The notes: generated by a model from the sequence alone, not told the origin. 64,000 nt of DNA from Triplophysa rosa (GCF_024868665.1 NC_079913.1:8746879-8810878), one strand, 5' to 3'. Positions 12,357 through 26,233 are shown, counted from the stretch's first letter. Program-made: numbers and translations.

Positions 12357-15300
12357 ACATTTATTAAAGGTGCTGAGTGAATTTTTTGGATGATCTATTG
12401 ACAGAAATGCAATATCATATACATAACTATGTCTTCAGAGGTGTTTAAAGACCTTACATAATGAAGCATTATGTTTTTAATACCTTAGAAGGCGCTATGT
12501 CTATCCATACAGTATACACCGTGGGTCTCCTTGCATAGAGTTCGCCATGTTGTTTCTACACTACACCTAAACGGACAAACTGCTCTACAGAGCGTGTTTC
12601 GTAAATACATTATCTTCTTCGACAAAGAAGCTAAAACACTTGAAGTGGGAGAGGTTGAGTGAGCCATTGGCTGCAATTCGCAACCTCACCGCTAGATGCC
12701 GCTAAAATCTCCACATTGCTCCTTTAACCCTAGTCTTTTTGAAAATGACGTTTTCCTACATCTAGCTCAGTTCAACTTGCATAGCATACATTTCTGCATG
12801 CTCCGTGTTTGTGCAGCTGCCTTCAAAACAAAGGATACGCTGGAATAATTGCATCTGTGTCAGTGTGCCTATCTGTGCCATCTGGTAGCTGAGGTGAGGT
12901 TCTGGTTTATGGGAAGCCTCATGCACCATTTAGGGGTGTTTGGAGGGGAAGAGGAGGAAGAGAATATGCATCAGTGAAAAGAGCATGTCCACCCTGTTAC
13001 CTCGGTCATTACCAGCATATGGCCGTGGCTGTTTTCTTCACTCCGCGTCCACATGCTCGCCGTCATCTATTATGAATGCTGCTATTACTGGATGAGTGAT
13101 TGCGAAGGGCTGGCAACCCAGCTGGGCTTCACTGACCCAACTAGAATTCAATCCGTAATTTATTGTCTTGAAAATTCTACAGTTAAATCCACCGGATGAG
13201 AATTCTGGGATGTCTTTGGATACCCAGACATGGATTGAGTGGGAGCATTTGGTTCAGTGGGCCTGGTGATCGACTTGCAAGTTTATTTTAGAGTAGGACT
13301 CAAACCACCTCTCATCATTCTTAATTCCTCCAGCATAGTCATACTGAGAATATTGATTAAACTTACAGTACAAGATGCTGTCAAGATGCTTACAGGCAGA
13401 TGCTGTCATTTGAATTTTGTAAAAAGTATAGATTACCGTGCCCATGATTGCTGACGAATGGTGAAATCTGATCTTGGTCAGTCTATGGTATATCATTCTT
13501 GCTTTTTTGTCTATAAACCATACAACGAAGGGGACACTTATTAGTGATTCATGATGTACAGCCACTGTGTTGAATTCAGCCAACAAGGGTATTCATTACA
13601 TTTTCCTACTGTATTTTGTCTTCCAAAGAAGAAATTCAAACAGGTTTGGAACGACATATGGTTAAGTTATTGAAACTAATTTTTTCTGTAAACTTTTTTG
13701 GTGGTACAGCTCCATCTATCAAGGCATGATGTTCAAGAAGACAACACCCTAAACTGCTTGACCAAGATATTCCTAACAGTAAAAACTATTCCTTCTTCAA
13801 ATTAACCAAAATTCCCATGATCTAAACTGAAGTATACTGTAAAGCAATCCAAGAAGAAAACAATTTTCATGAACTTGGATCTAGCAGGCCACACAAACTT
13901 CTTCAACTAGGTCCACAGTCCTGCATAGTTCCAGCCCTTATTGGACACACCTGAACCAATTAATTAGGGTCTTTGGGACTACTGGAAACACCCACGGCAT
14001 TTTGAGCATCCCTATGCCCACTCCCTTCAAAGGGCTGTGCCCTTGAAGTGAACTGTTTGAAGGGTATAGGCCGTTACTGTCTCTCGTGTATGTGTTTGGA
14101 ACTCCCTTCACAAAGGGAATGACTGGCCAAATGTTACCTTGACAACGCCGCACGTGCACTCTGAACCCAGCACTCAGTTGTTGGAAAAAACAATATATTT
14201 AATATTTCTTGTTGACTATTGTCTAATTGGGTCTCATTTCACCTTGTTTTTTCACTCTACTTGGTATTTAAAAAGGAAATATATGATAAAGGAACAAGTA
14301 GCTATTAAACATATGAAACATACTTTCCTATAAACTAAATTATCTTATACTATATTTTAACTATCTTAAAACATATTTATCACTGACAAAATAGTGTAAA
14401 ACACATACCAACTAAATTATTGTGCTCACATTTGTAGGTAACGTCAAAATCCCGCTCCATATTTGCTTAAAAATGCATCGCGAGAACTCGTAATCCAAGA
14501 TCACATGATCACAAACGGAACTCACTTCCTTGAAGTGACCATGGCATGTACCCTTTGTTAACGGACTTCTGAAAGGGCCCTTCATGAAGGGATTCAGGTG
14601 TACACTTTAGTTTGGAACGCCCCTACAAATGGCATACCCTTCTTTAAGGGCCCCTGAAGGGCGCATAAATGCCATTTGGAAAATGCCCCCAGGCAGGTGT
14701 GTTGGTTAGAAGAGCTAAACTCTGCAGGAATCTGGACCTTCAGGAACATGCTTGGACACCCCTGAACTAGACCCACGTTGGATCCCAGACTTTCTACAGG
14801 ACCGAAGGACCTAAGCAAGCAATGTGAATGTCAATTGTTGGACTGTGGGCTAAGAAGTTAAAAGTATTCAATTCTGAAAGCAGTCCTCAAGTTGTCATAA
14901 TCAAAAAAGCAATCATTTTGAGGTTCTGCTCAGAACATGGCAATTTTTGGAGATGAATAAGGTTGGGAGAGAAAGTGGGAGTCTGGCCTCGAGCCTTGCG
15001 GTTAACCGTTCCACACTGGGCACTCTGTAGCGCTCTCAGGCTGCTGGGTTGGACAATAGAAGATCACATTACAAGCTACACTTGATGCTCATGAAATCTT
15101 TAGCAGTGCACACTAGCTGCATGTTTGGCACTCATTAGTGAATAAGCAAGTTCTCAAACTTCAAGGCGTGATGAGTGGCGTGGCAAAGTTTGTTAATGAG
15201 AGTGTTATACATACCTGCAAACAACTTTATCGCTTATTGTTCCCTCGTAAGCGCTTTTCAAGTTTCAGAACCGGTTGATTAAGGGATTTAAGCCTTTAAT

Positions 15301-15750
15301 GCTACCCCATGTCTGGTTACTCACAGCTGGAATTAGTAAATAAAATCCATAATTTTACTTTAATTGTGTTTTGAGTCATTTCGATTCCCCACCCATGATT
15401 TGACCCAGAAGCTCTCGCCGTATAGAATGCTGGAGTCAAGTTGGAAGGCGCTGAATGGGAACTCAAGCCGTCTGACCCTGTCTACGTTGCTCCCTAGACT
15501 GGGACCCTGCCCTCCACAGCCCTTCCGATGTCTGTCTGATTAGTCTCAGCTGAAACAATATAACGCCCTGCCTTACAGGTCTGCACTGGGTTGTAGGCGA
15601 AGGAGAAGTCCAGCCTTTCCAGTCCAGTAGCATTTGGGAGTCTCTGTCTCTCCACAAATGGGAGGGAGTTTTTGTTTGTTAGAGCGGATTGTTGACTTCA
15701 TGTACTGTTTCAGAATGCAGCAAAGACTGGCTTTCATACATGAGGAAATA
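12357..15750. other. No gene seen apart from repeats
   Basis: Contains the composite element at 13.9-14.8 kb. The rest shows no coding signal. Confidence 0.55.
13870..14770. mobile_element. Composite inverted-repeat element
   Basis: Outer blocks mirror each other: GGACACACCTGAACC near 13945 against CAGGTGTGTTGGTTAG near 14695, and AGTTCCAGCCC against GAGCTAAACTCTGCAGGA. Inner GAAGGG-rich blocks near 14030-14110 and 14520-14660 are inverted too. It is of a kind common in cyprinids; no coding capacity. Confidence 0.55.
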
Positions 15751-16260
15751 TACAGCCGCGAAAACAATTAAGAGACTATTCCAAATGTTCATTAAATCAG
15801 CATTTCTAGATGTATTGTGTCCATTTCAGTCCAGTGTCTGTTGAATTTCAACAAAATCAATCCTCAGGAGTGACATAAGGTCACCCAACACCAATGTGAA
15901 AGACTGACAGCATGACAAGACACATGAAACTGTGATACAAATTCAGGTTATCACATAAAACATTTTTTTAAACTTTTCCTATAAATACATGTGCAAATAT
16001 TACTGTTGTATTGCTTCAAAGTGAATATTGTTTTCTTCATAGTATTTGAGGTCTGAAAAAATACAGAGCATCTTTTCTGTTATTTTGACCGGTTTCTCGA
16101 GTTTTTATTTTTTAATAAACAAATGCAAATAGAAAAAATATTTTTCTTTTGTTAGTACTTCACAGAATGAAAAAAAAAAGATAATTTTATATAAACACCA
16201 ATAAATATTACATTTAAAAAATAGAAAAAAATATTTTGAAATGGTCTCTTATGGCGCAAG
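15751..16260. mobile_element. Non-autonomous mariner-type element
   Basis: The left end TACAGCCGCGAAAACAATTA then AGAGACTATT pairs with TTGAAATGGTCTCTTATGG at the right. This resembles the fish Tc1/mariner ends that read AAATTAAGAGACCA. The interior is AT-rich and has no transposase. Confidence 0.6.
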
Positions 16261-16377
16261 ATGTGAATATCAACGTGGCCTCTTGTGATTTTATTTCCAT
16301 TGGTTTGATGTGATTGCTAAATCTGTCCAGTGACTGATTTGAACTCATTTAGTTTTTGTGAAGAGCGAGAAGGCGCA

Positions 16378-16530
16378 AAGGGATAGTTCACTCAAAATTT
16401 AAAACTGTTAGTGAGATGTTAGTAATTGACAGCTTCAGTCACCATTCACTTTCATTGCATGGATGAAGACTTGATGTTCTTCAACATTTCATCTCTTGTG
16501 TTCTGAAATGACATGAGAATGAGTACGTGA
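16378..16530. mobile_element. Partial palindromic MITE
   Basis: It starts AAGGGATAGTTCACTCAAAA and carries CATTCACTTTCATTGCATGG, then TCTCTTGTGTTCTGAAATGACATGAG. Short and decayed. Confidence 0.6.
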
Positions 16531-19500
16531 AAAAAATATTTTTTGTGTGAACTTTACCTTTGAGTCCTTTGAATTGAAAGCCACACATGGCTTCCATCAA
16601 GACATTACTGGAGTTTGCGAGATTAAATCTGAAACTTGTGATATTCCTTACAGAAAAAAGCAAGCTCTACTTGAGAAAACATTGAAAACAAAACCAGTGA
16701 ACAGGGTGGAATATAACATCCAATTAGGGGTGTATGTTTGGACCAAGGCAGATTTTCCTTCATTTGTACATTTGAGAAAGACATTCCCAGGCTGCTTGTT
16801 GAAAGAACGTTAAGAGTTGAAGGATGTTTATCCACTTTCCCTCTTAGCTCTCCCTTTTACCAGTTTGCCAAGCTAGCTTCAGTTTCATGTCGTTTTTTGT
16901 GTATTTTTTATTCAGTCATTTCTCTCAGTTAAGCCCATTGAGGGTCTCGGTTTGTTTAAGGCTTTACAGTGTATTTAAAGTGTCATTTAACATTTGTACA
17001 TGCAAGCGCAAAACAGGTTAATGATAAAAAGCATTACCATGCTCAGTTACAAATAATAGACTGAGCATGCTATAAAAACAGGTTGTGTACTTGTGTTTGT
17101 TTTGCTCAAAAATCACATGACCATACATGTCTGAACTTGTTTTAGTGCTTTGTTTGTCCTGGCAGGCAGGAGGGGGCAGTGTTGACTCTCTTGCCCTCCG
17201 ACTGAGCTTGGCCATGGGAGCTGAAGTTGGCCAGGGGTGGAATGCTGCATAAAGACGTGTCGGAGTTTCCCCATCGCTTTGCAAGTCTGTCATTAACTTG
17301 CCTGTGAGGGCAAGAGAAACATGTTCTGTTAGGGTCCTCTTCAAAAAACATCATCGCCACTTAGCAAGGGCCGATGGTGTGTGCCTTTTATAAACAGAAG
17401 ACTGATCTGACACCTGGTCCTCTGTCATAATGAGGCCTTATACCTTTGTGTGTGTTTTTTGGTGCTCATGCAGAGAGATAAAGTGGTGTGTTTTGTTCAG
17501 CTTAGTTTGAAATGAGGGATGATCCTCAGTCAACCTCAGCCGGGTTTGTAGTTTGATTGGCATGTTAAGAGCCCGGCGATGGAAACGATGATCTTCAGTA
17601 GCATAGGTGCTTTTCCCAAAGGGATCAAATGGTTGTTGGTTTGAATCCAGGGTTGGGTAATAAGGTATTTGAATCTTGAACAATAAAGCTGGACTGTATT
17701 TTTTCGTGCTGCCTTACATTTTTAAGGACATTAATTTCATCTTACTATTTTCAACTTATAAATGTAAGTTGAAATTGTTTAACTTATACTGGTGGGTTAA
17801 AGAAATGTGAAAAGATTTCAAAATTGTAAATATTAAGATAAATGAAACATTCTAATCTATGTGCTTTTTTATTTTTTTTAGTAATAAAACAGAATTTTTT
17901 TTAAAGTTCTAGATAGAGAATGAGAGAGGAGTGGCCTTAATAATAAGACTGGCACACTTCTATTTAAAATTACAAAGAAAAAAAACAATCAAATAATAAA
18001 TAAATAATCTTAACAAATAAATAACAATAACCACACATTAATAAATAATACAAATAATAAATAAAATAATTACTACTTTACACCACAATGTTTTGATCTT
18101 CAGGTGTTCGAGAGAGGTGGCCCAGACATCAGAATATGTACTTATCCCCAGAGCCCAGTATTAAACATTTAGGCCCGGTTTCACAGACCAGGCTTAAGGC
18201 TAGTCCTAGACTAAAATGAATGTGTGACCTGTCTTAACTGAATATAACTGGCCCAGAAATATCTTAAAATATATCAGTGCCATTGTTTTGTCTCAAGATG
18301 CACACCAGTAATGTATTCTTATAAGCCGTTTTTATAAAAGCGACAAATATCTTAATTCAACTAAGGCATAGTCCTGGCTTAAGATAAACTGTGTCTGTGA
18401 AACCGGGCCTTACTGTAAGAAAGTGGCACTGTGGTGCCCACGACGAGCGCCAATGCAGTAATGTGGTGTTTTGTGAGAGTGATGATCCCGTAATCCCTTT
18501 CCTACTGTAAACCTGTCAAGCTGCGGATGTCCAGCAGTCTTTATGGCTTCTTGCCAGGCTCTGACACACATCTGATTCAAAAATGAGTTCATTCTGGGTG
18601 TGTGTGGGACATTCAGCTCAGTCACTTGTCATGTTTGCCATCTTTTAAAAATGTGGCCCTTGAAATTATTATTGAGCATGTATGTTGACTGTTGAAAGAA
18701 AAAATAACGTTTTATTTGTGTTGGATATGTTTATGAAACGGATGCAGTATGATACTATCCATGGCTTAGTTTAATGTTAAGGTAGTAGAGACTACCCAAA
18801 GCTCTCTTTCTTATCCAAAAAAGAGGTGGAAAAAGATTTAACGTTTCATGTAAACTTTTTTACTCAAGGAATTGAGTAATTATGTCCATCTCCTGTCGTT
18901 TGTCTGTTTATAACAGAGAGGAAACCAAAATCTTAGGCCTAATTATGCGGTTAGTTTATTTTATCTGTGTTACCGTTCTGCTCGTTCATGTTTCGGATTA
19001 GCGCTGCGCTCTCCTTTCCCCTCTCTGCCTCACAGTGCACTACTTTTCTTAATATTTGCACGTTTTGCTTCTAGCGAAAAGAGACACTTCTTGGCTTCCA
19101 TTATGGTATTTTGATGTTCGAAAGGGATAATGAAAAGCACTGGAAGGGGCCTCTCCCTCCATAAATTCTGCATGGGATCTGTATGTTATGTCAGCGTCAC
19201 ATTCTCCGTTCTACAGTATATTGTTTTTGACCGCGCTCCAGAGCGTGCGGCCCGGGGCTCTTGCAGTGTTCTTGACGAACGAGACAGAAATGGGCCGTGC
19301 CGTAGCTCACAGCCTGCGCCGCGCTGGCACACTCACCTGCTCGACCGCTCCACCGTGCTATTATAGAGTAATTCAGGAAGCTTATGACTGCTGAGTGGAG
19401 CCTATTTTTATGTGGTGGGATTTTGGTGAAGCCATCAGGACAACGTTATTACCAAATGTACTTTAATGGGAGAGTAAGAGAAATTGATTCACCCTTTGCT

Positions 19501-19737
19501 GAGCCTGGCATTAAGCGCAGCTGCCCCATCCTTAAACCAATTTGTACTGAATTTATCCCAAAATAGTGTAAAATGTTGCTGCCAGGGTCATTTATAACAG
19601 TGATACAAGGTACACAAAAAAGATGCATGCTGTATGTTTTTAAAATAAATCTTAAGTGTTTGATTTTTTGTATTTTTAGCTCCATTTGCCTGCATTCTTA
19701 TGTACAGTGTTTACAGTTTGTAATCATATTACTGCTT
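16531..19737. other. No gene seen
   Basis: Holds a simple AATAA-rich tract at 17960-18080 and the MITE at 18171-18410. The 18960-19560 stretch is complex and moderately GC-rich, with no long frame. Confidence 0.5.
18171..18410. mobile_element. MITE with AGGCCCGGTTTCACAGAC ends, copy 1
   Basis: Perfect terminal mirror: AGGCCCGGTTTCACAGAC at the left and GTCTGTGAAACCGGGCCT at the right. The inner AAGGCTAGTCCTAGACTAAA is mirrored by AAGGCATAGTCCTGGCTTAA. Confidence 0.85.
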
Positions 19738-20033
19738 TAAAGTGATCGTTCACCCCCCCAAAAAAATCTGTCATTATTTGTCATTTCAAACCTGTATGAC
19801 TTACTTTCTTTGCAGAAAACAGAAGATATTTTGAAGAATGTTGGTAATGGAAAAACGGTGATGTCCATTTACTTCTATTGTATGGACACAAAACCAATGC
19901 AAATCAATGGATTCGGTTACCAACATTCTACAAAATATTTAATTTTGTGTTCTTTCGAAGAAAGAAAGTCATACATGTTTGAAATGATGGGTGAGTAAAT
20001 GATGACAGAATTTTTATTTTCCCTTCATCCCTT
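19738..20033. mobile_element. Cyprinid palindromic MITE
   Basis: AAGTGATCGTTCACCCCCCC at the left, TTTTCCCTTCATCCCTTTAA at the right, inner AGATATTTTGAAGAATGTTG and its mirror. It carries TTGGT-like central blocks. Confidence 0.85.
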
Positions 20034-21698
20034 TAAAAATGTAACAAATGCCTTGCAATGCCACACTTCATTTCAGCCCCCATATGAATAATCTATTTAT
20101 TTTATGAGCACATTTATTAAAAATCTTATTATTGAAGAAAATCAGTTATTGATTTATGTATTTTCAATCCTTGTTAAAGGATTGTTAAAGCTTGTTAAAT
20201 GAGTAACAGTAACCAAAGGGGCGGGGCTTAGCGAAGGGTGAATTATGAAGCTGCAGCTGTTATTTATTAATATTATGTTCACGCTGAGTAGAAGTACACA
20301 GATGGTGCACTTTTTTTTGTCTTTTCTATCTTGATAGCTCCACCTTCCCATTTTTCCTCCAATCACAAGCAACCTACTCTTTTTAAATGTATGTGGCCAT
20401 GAGTTTGTGCCAAGGGCCAGCACATTAGAGCAATGGTATCCCACAATTCATTGTGATTGCTAGTGTGATTTTATGGTGCCGCACAGTGCACTCCAGCAGC
20501 TCTCAGACGGCGGTTATCCTCCCTGAAAGTGTGCGTGTCTCCAGTGCCGCACACCCGCCCACAGATTCTCTACCCGCAGATGCTGTGCATCCTGCTCTCG
20601 AGTCCGCAAAGTGACTGATTACCCCACAGCCAGATAAATGCCAGGTTTACAGACCACATGATCATTGTGTATAATCTTGCATTGTCATTAGATGAACATA
20701 CGTGTATGATTTTGTGTGGTGTAGTAAGGGATGGGTTTGGATGGACGTGTGTTTTGGGCAGATGTCGGTTGAGTGCTGGTTTGCCCTGAGCCCTAGTGGA
20801 GCATGAATCACTCGCACTGAGTCAGCAGCAGACTGTCTGAAGAGGAAAGCAAGCGGCTCAGATTTCTCCCTCTCTCTTAGTATCTGTCGTTTGCATATAC
20901 GTTGGTCCTAAAAAAGAATTTGGATACTTGCGTTTCAAATATGTATGAATGTCTTTATCTGATTTAACTAAACATCAAACCATGACATTTATTTGAAAGA
21001 AATTAGGCACAAAAACACTTTTAAGGCAGAACATTTTACAAAAAGTAAAAAAGTTCCAGTTTTAAATGATCCAAAAAGGGTGTTGTTCAAATGTATAGCA
21101 CTGAAAATGTCTATATTTATTTTGATAAACACCTTTGGTTAATATTTGAAGACACCTATGTGACGACTAAAAATGAACTTTACACAAGTTGGCTAAAAGT
21201 AAAATCAAAAATGCATTTGCAAGTGCCATATGATTTCTAATGCAATGAATTTTAGACATTTATAAATGTCCAAGAGTATCTAGATACAAAAGCATGTGTG
21301 AAATGTTGTGTCTTTACATGTCATATGTGGGTATGCTACAGGAGTTGATTTGTTTAACCCATAAAACATTAAATGTTAAATAAAAATTATAAGGGCTGTT
21401 TGTAGATAACTAATATATACTGTATATCGGCCTGTATAGAGCCCAAAATATAGTCGAGCCGTCCAGGTCCACGCGTTGCCCGCATGACGTAATTTTCGTC
21501 ATCAGGAGTGTCTGTGGTCATCCGCACCCCCCATCCGCGTGCAGCCTTATTTTTGAGACCGAGCGGATGGTACGTGTATAACAGCGCATGTGCAAGAAAA
21601 ATGTTGAGCCAGCCGAATCCACTAGGTGACCTACTGCGCATGTGTTGAGCTCGTCGGAAATGTAACTATACCGGGGCCTTAATATTTAGGCACTCGTC
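20034..21698. other. No gene seen
   Basis: A GGGGCGGGGCTTAGCG motif lies at 20219-20234 and a short CpG-rich stretch at 21470-21560. No exon can be supported. Confidence 0.5.
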
Positions 21699-21977
21699 CT
21701 AAAGGGATCACCCAAAAATGAAAATTCTATCATCATTTATTCACCCTCATATCATTCCTGTATGACGTTCTTTCTTCTGCAGAATACAAAAGAAGATATT
21801 TTGAAGAATGTTGGTAAAAAAAACAATTAGGGACCCCATTGACTTCCATTGATTGGACACAAAACTACTGACACATTTCTAAAACAAATGTCTTGTGTTC
21901 CACAGAAGAAAGAGTCATATACAGGTTTAGAATGACGTGAGGGTGAATAAATGTTTATTTTTGAAATATCCCTTTAA
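21699..21977. mobile_element. Cyprinid palindromic MITE
   Basis: AAAGGGATCACCCAAAAATG to TTTTTGAAATATCCCTTTAA, with AGAAGATATTTTGAAGAATG inside. Confidence 0.88.
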
Positions 21978-22119
21978 ATGTATAATTGAGAATTTTGTGT
22001 ACATCAGTGAGTCATAGTTTGTTTTCACTGTACTGTATTTTTTTGTGTTTGTTGGTGTGTCTAACAATGGGTGTGGGACATACAAATGGACTACAGATGT
22101 GGCTTCCATCTCTTCTTTT

Positions 22120-22122
<3 letters not shown>

Positions 22123-22164
<42 letters not shown>
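22123..22164. repeat. (CT)n microsatellite
   Basis: Uninterrupted CT repeat of about 20 units. Confidence 0.97.
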
Positions 22165-22168
<4 letters not shown>

Positions 22169-22349
22169 ACCAATGTATTTGTGTAATTGATTATGACGGT
22201 TGTTTGCACATTTTTGTCTGAGAGTTGAATGATTGTAAACTTGCTCTTCCTGATGCGTGGCCAGCTATTTGTGCATTTTTTTAATTTATTTTTCTTTCTT
22301 TCTTTTAATATTTAATTAATGTTTATCTAAATGTGATTGTAAATATCTG

Positions 22350-22353
<4 letters not shown>

Positions 22354-22421
<68 letters not shown>

Positions 22422-22422
22422 T
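22354..22422. repeat. (CT)n microsatellite
   Basis: CT repeat of about 30 units, only 190 bases from the previous one and on the same strand. Confidence 0.97.
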
Positions 22423-22877
22423 GTCTCATTCCTCCACTACTGTTGGGCATTTTCTCAACTGAAAGATCACAATACATGGAAAAAGGACATACTTCCCTTT
22501 GCTGTTAGTCATTAATGTCCTTCTTTGAAGTCGTCTCTGGGCTGGTTCAAACGAGCACAGCACTGTCTCTAGTGTACGAGGATCAAGGCAATTGGATCGC
22601 AACAGCCTTTGACCGTGTCCCTCAACATAAAAAGCAAATGTGGCGGAGGGTGAATGAAATAAGAGGAGCTCTTTAAGTGCTAACACACGCTCGGGATGTC
22701 TAAAACAAAGGGCAAATGGCAGAGCTCGGAAGGTCACATCCACGCCACGTTTGAGATCTGTTTACTTCATTCCTCATACAGTATGTAGCGCCGCTGAGTG
22801 CACTTGGTGAAGTACAGAAACAGTTTAGTCCAGATGAGTTTGTGGAGACTCCAGGTTCACTCAAAGGTTTGCGTTAA

Positions 22878-23450
22878 TGGAAGAATTCACCCAGAAATGA
22901 ACATTCGGTCATCGCTTTACTTTTATGTCATTCCGAACAACATGAGTTTTTCCATGGAACGCAGAAATAGAAAGTCTGCAGAATGAACTGGTCAGTTTTT
23001 ATGCCCATGCAGTTACAATAAATGAGGACCGGAGCCTTTAAAGTTCAAACGGAACGCAGAAGAACCATAAAAGACCATCAAATTTGTCCATCTGCCTTCT
23101 GCCCTGGCTGTTTGTAGAACGTTCGTGAAGATTCACGAGAGAAGTAGCGATGCTGGATTTGCCAATAAATCACTCTTTTGGGTTAGAATGAGTAAAAATT
23201 GGGTTAAATGAGTAAAAAGATTTGTTTGCGAATTTGGACTCGTCTGGTTTTTAAGTTCAATGGTCACAGCAGATCACTGGAAAGAAAGCAGGAAAATGTT
23301 GGTTTGTTTCTCACACAAGACTTGGAATACAGCACGCTGACTCATGTGTACTGATTTTATGATATTTTAATAGGGGTTTTGTGTCCTTTTAGAAAAGCTT
23401 GGACGCTCTGGTCCCCATTAATTGTAATTGCATTGCTTGTGTTCCACGGG
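22878..23450. mobile_element. Diverged palindromic MITE, longer subfamily
   Basis: It starts TTCACCCAGAAATGAACATT and contains ATGCAGTTACAATAAATGAG and GAACCATAAAAGACCATC. It also holds TGTTTCTCACACAAGACTTG and later GGTCCCCATTAATTGTAATTG. The right border is unclear. Confidence 0.5.
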
Positions 23451-26233
23451 ATAAAGTCAGATGGGTTTGGAGAGACACGCATGTGAATAAAAAAATCACT
23501 CCCTTATGGGGTATTGTCATAATTTTTTTACCAATGTATTTTTCATCTGAGGTCCACTTATTATGTTTGTCAAGTTTTTCTCACAGATAGTCATCATTTA
23601 GTTTCTCTTAACTATTTTCAGATCTTTGACCCATATAATTAAATTGGCCTTTCTTGTAACTTTAGGAGTTACATGTTTGCACCTGTGAAACGAGTGACGC
23701 TTCTAACACACAGGCTGCAGTTTTTTCTTAGGTCCAGGAAGGAAAAAAAAGCCTGTGTCACATTATAAGAAGGTATGCCTACCTTAGACAGGTATGCAGA
23801 AGTTCTGCTGGTACAAACATTTAGGAACAGTGCAAAGTTCAGATAGCATTTCTGAATTTTGGCATTGTTGAAGGGTAAACCAGGGCGGTCACGCATTCAT
23901 GTATTTGGGTTTCTGACGTCAGGGAAATTTTAACAGCTTCGTTTCAATGCTCTTTTTAGACTGGGGAGGAAGTCCTGAAAGTTACAGTTTGTTTGCATAA
24001 TGCCTTAAACACTTTTATGTCAATAGATCAGGAAAGTTGATTTCTCATTAAAAGAGCCTATAAATATGGCCCATTCCCAAGTTATTCAAAATAAACTGAT
24101 GAAGACAGGGTTAGGTGAGTCTTAATAAACAGTCCGAGGCCCAACATTTCTTATTGCCACATAATAGTTACTCTCAAGCAAAAGTAATGTAAATACGAGA
24201 AAAGCTGACCTCTGTGATTTGAATAAAGGATGGTTTATATGTAACAGAGTGGCTGGCTCAGGCTAGAGCAAATATTGTGTAATTGATGTGTTTTTGTGAG
24301 GATAAATTTAGCCTCTGTGAGCGAGGCACATGGCTCATAAATGGCGGCAGTCACTGTGCCCGTGCCTGTTCACGTTGAGTATTTTGAATTAAAAATCATG
24401 TTTGTCTAAGAAAAGCCCAACTTTCCTAGGAATCTGTTGATCGGCTGTAGAAGAAGTTCAACCCTAATTGATTACTAAAGCAATGTTGAGGTGATGCCTC
24501 AGTCTACTGTAATCCACGTCTGATAGTATCCAATATCCGCATACTGTAATTTAAAATAAATGAAGCCGGTTGGACCATTAACAAAGTTCCTGGGGCATGA
24601 ACATAATCATTGGCTTATTAATCTTTCCAGTATCAAACATAAGCAGTGCTCAAGGGGTCCAGCTCATATCTCCGAGCGGCACCCCAACACCATCGCTGAT
24701 GCAAACATTTGTTTAACTTGATCAAATTATTTAAACCATCTGCACAGACATGCAGTCAAAACAGTCTTTTTCTATGTCTTGCGACACCACAAAATAGATT
24801 CATCATTTTTTCATGTGGAGGACATTTCAGCCAGAACATCTTGCACACAAACTTTTTTCTCAGAGAATTACTTTTTTATGTCTTCTAATTATTTAATACA
24901 ATCAATGTCTCTTGCAGTCGTTTCACCCAGCTATTAAATACAGTAGATTTAGTGTCTCGGTCTGATTTTGTTTTGGTTTTGAAGCTTGGCTCATGTTCCT
25001 GCTCTTGTAACCTTTGCCATTTTGATGCATGTTCTGCTGTCTCGTTCTAATAAACATTCGTCTTAGTTTGTTTCCATTTCGCATTTGTCTCGTCCATAAG
25101 CGCTTGTCCTCTGACAACCAAACATTTTTGTGTCTGAAGTCCTGAAGAATGTGCAATGGAATTTTTATCAAAATGCTTCGGTGACATCGCGGCGCAGTTA
25201 TCCTGTGACCTCAGGACGGCATTTTTAACTCATAGTTTAGTATTATAAATCCTTTTGAAGTCAAAGATAGACACGCAGGGCCAAATTCATAACATGTCTA
25301 AAGAGGATCATGCTTTGAGGCGTCTTTGTGGAATGAAAATGAGACTCGAAGAGCGCTCGGTGGGTGTGATAAAAGGCATATTTTAGTTGAAAATAGTTGA
25401 AAGCCACACTGAGGGAGACACAGGGCTCGTTCACAAAGAAGGCAATCTCGCATTCCTGCACAGTTTTGTTTTAAAGATAACCAAAATACATTCGGCAGAT
25501 GCTGTTATTTAAATGACATGGCATTCAGGCTTTACATTTTATCAGTATGTGCATTTCCTGGGAATCCAACCCTGGACCTTGCCGTTTTTAGCACCATGCT
25601 CTACTTTAAGAGTTTTAAAAATACTCAAGACATATTTCAAGACTCCTGTCCCATGGTGTTGCTCCATCTAGCAAACAAATTACATCGCTTGAAGGCCTGA
25701 ATTCTGTCCCAGGATATGGGCAGAGAAGACAGGCACAGAAATGAAGCAATGGGCCATTCAGGAAACATATTGTAGTCTAAAGCAACAACAAACTATCCCT
25801 TAACCTGACTGGCATGTCAACTTAAATGCCTGCAAGTTGATTACATCCTTCCTGTTTTAATATGGCAATGGAGTCATAACCTCGTCTGGACTGAAGGAGA
25901 GCTGAAAGGAGAGAAAGAGAGACCATGTACTCTCCTCTTCCTCCTGTTTCTCAGTTGAAGGTGGGGTGGCTGTGAGACGCACCCTGAGGTAATCTTATGG
26001 CTTTAATATCCCCCTCACATGAAATCGATGTCTGCATGCCTCTCGTCTAGTCTCATCTATCCAAATCTAGTTTTTTTCTGCAGTCCCTGTATGTACCGAA
26101 GTATGCGCTCGACTGCAAAGCCTTTGACTTTTGCATGGTAAAAGTACTGTCGCTTACATTAAAAATAGATTTTTTGTTTCTTTTTGCTACAAGAAGGTTA
26201 ATTTTGCTTGACATAATGAGGTACTGTTACTTT
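23451..26233. other. No gene seen apart from a SINE fragment
   Basis: Complex single-copy-looking sequence, with the SINE piece at 25483-25610. Confidence 0.5.
25483..25610 (-). mobile_element. tRNA-derived SINE fragment
   Basis: On the plus strand it reads CATTCGGCAGATGCTGTTAT, then GCATTCAGGCTTTACATTTT, GGGAATCCAACCC and CACCATGCTCTAC, the reverse of a tRNA B-box and A-box. This is the layout of a common cyprinid SINE/LINE-tail repeat. Confidence 0.6.

Noticed and set aside
17560..17690. tRNA-like GGTTTGAATCC near 17640
   Set aside because: Only a B-box-like string with a poor upstream match; too weak to call a SINE.
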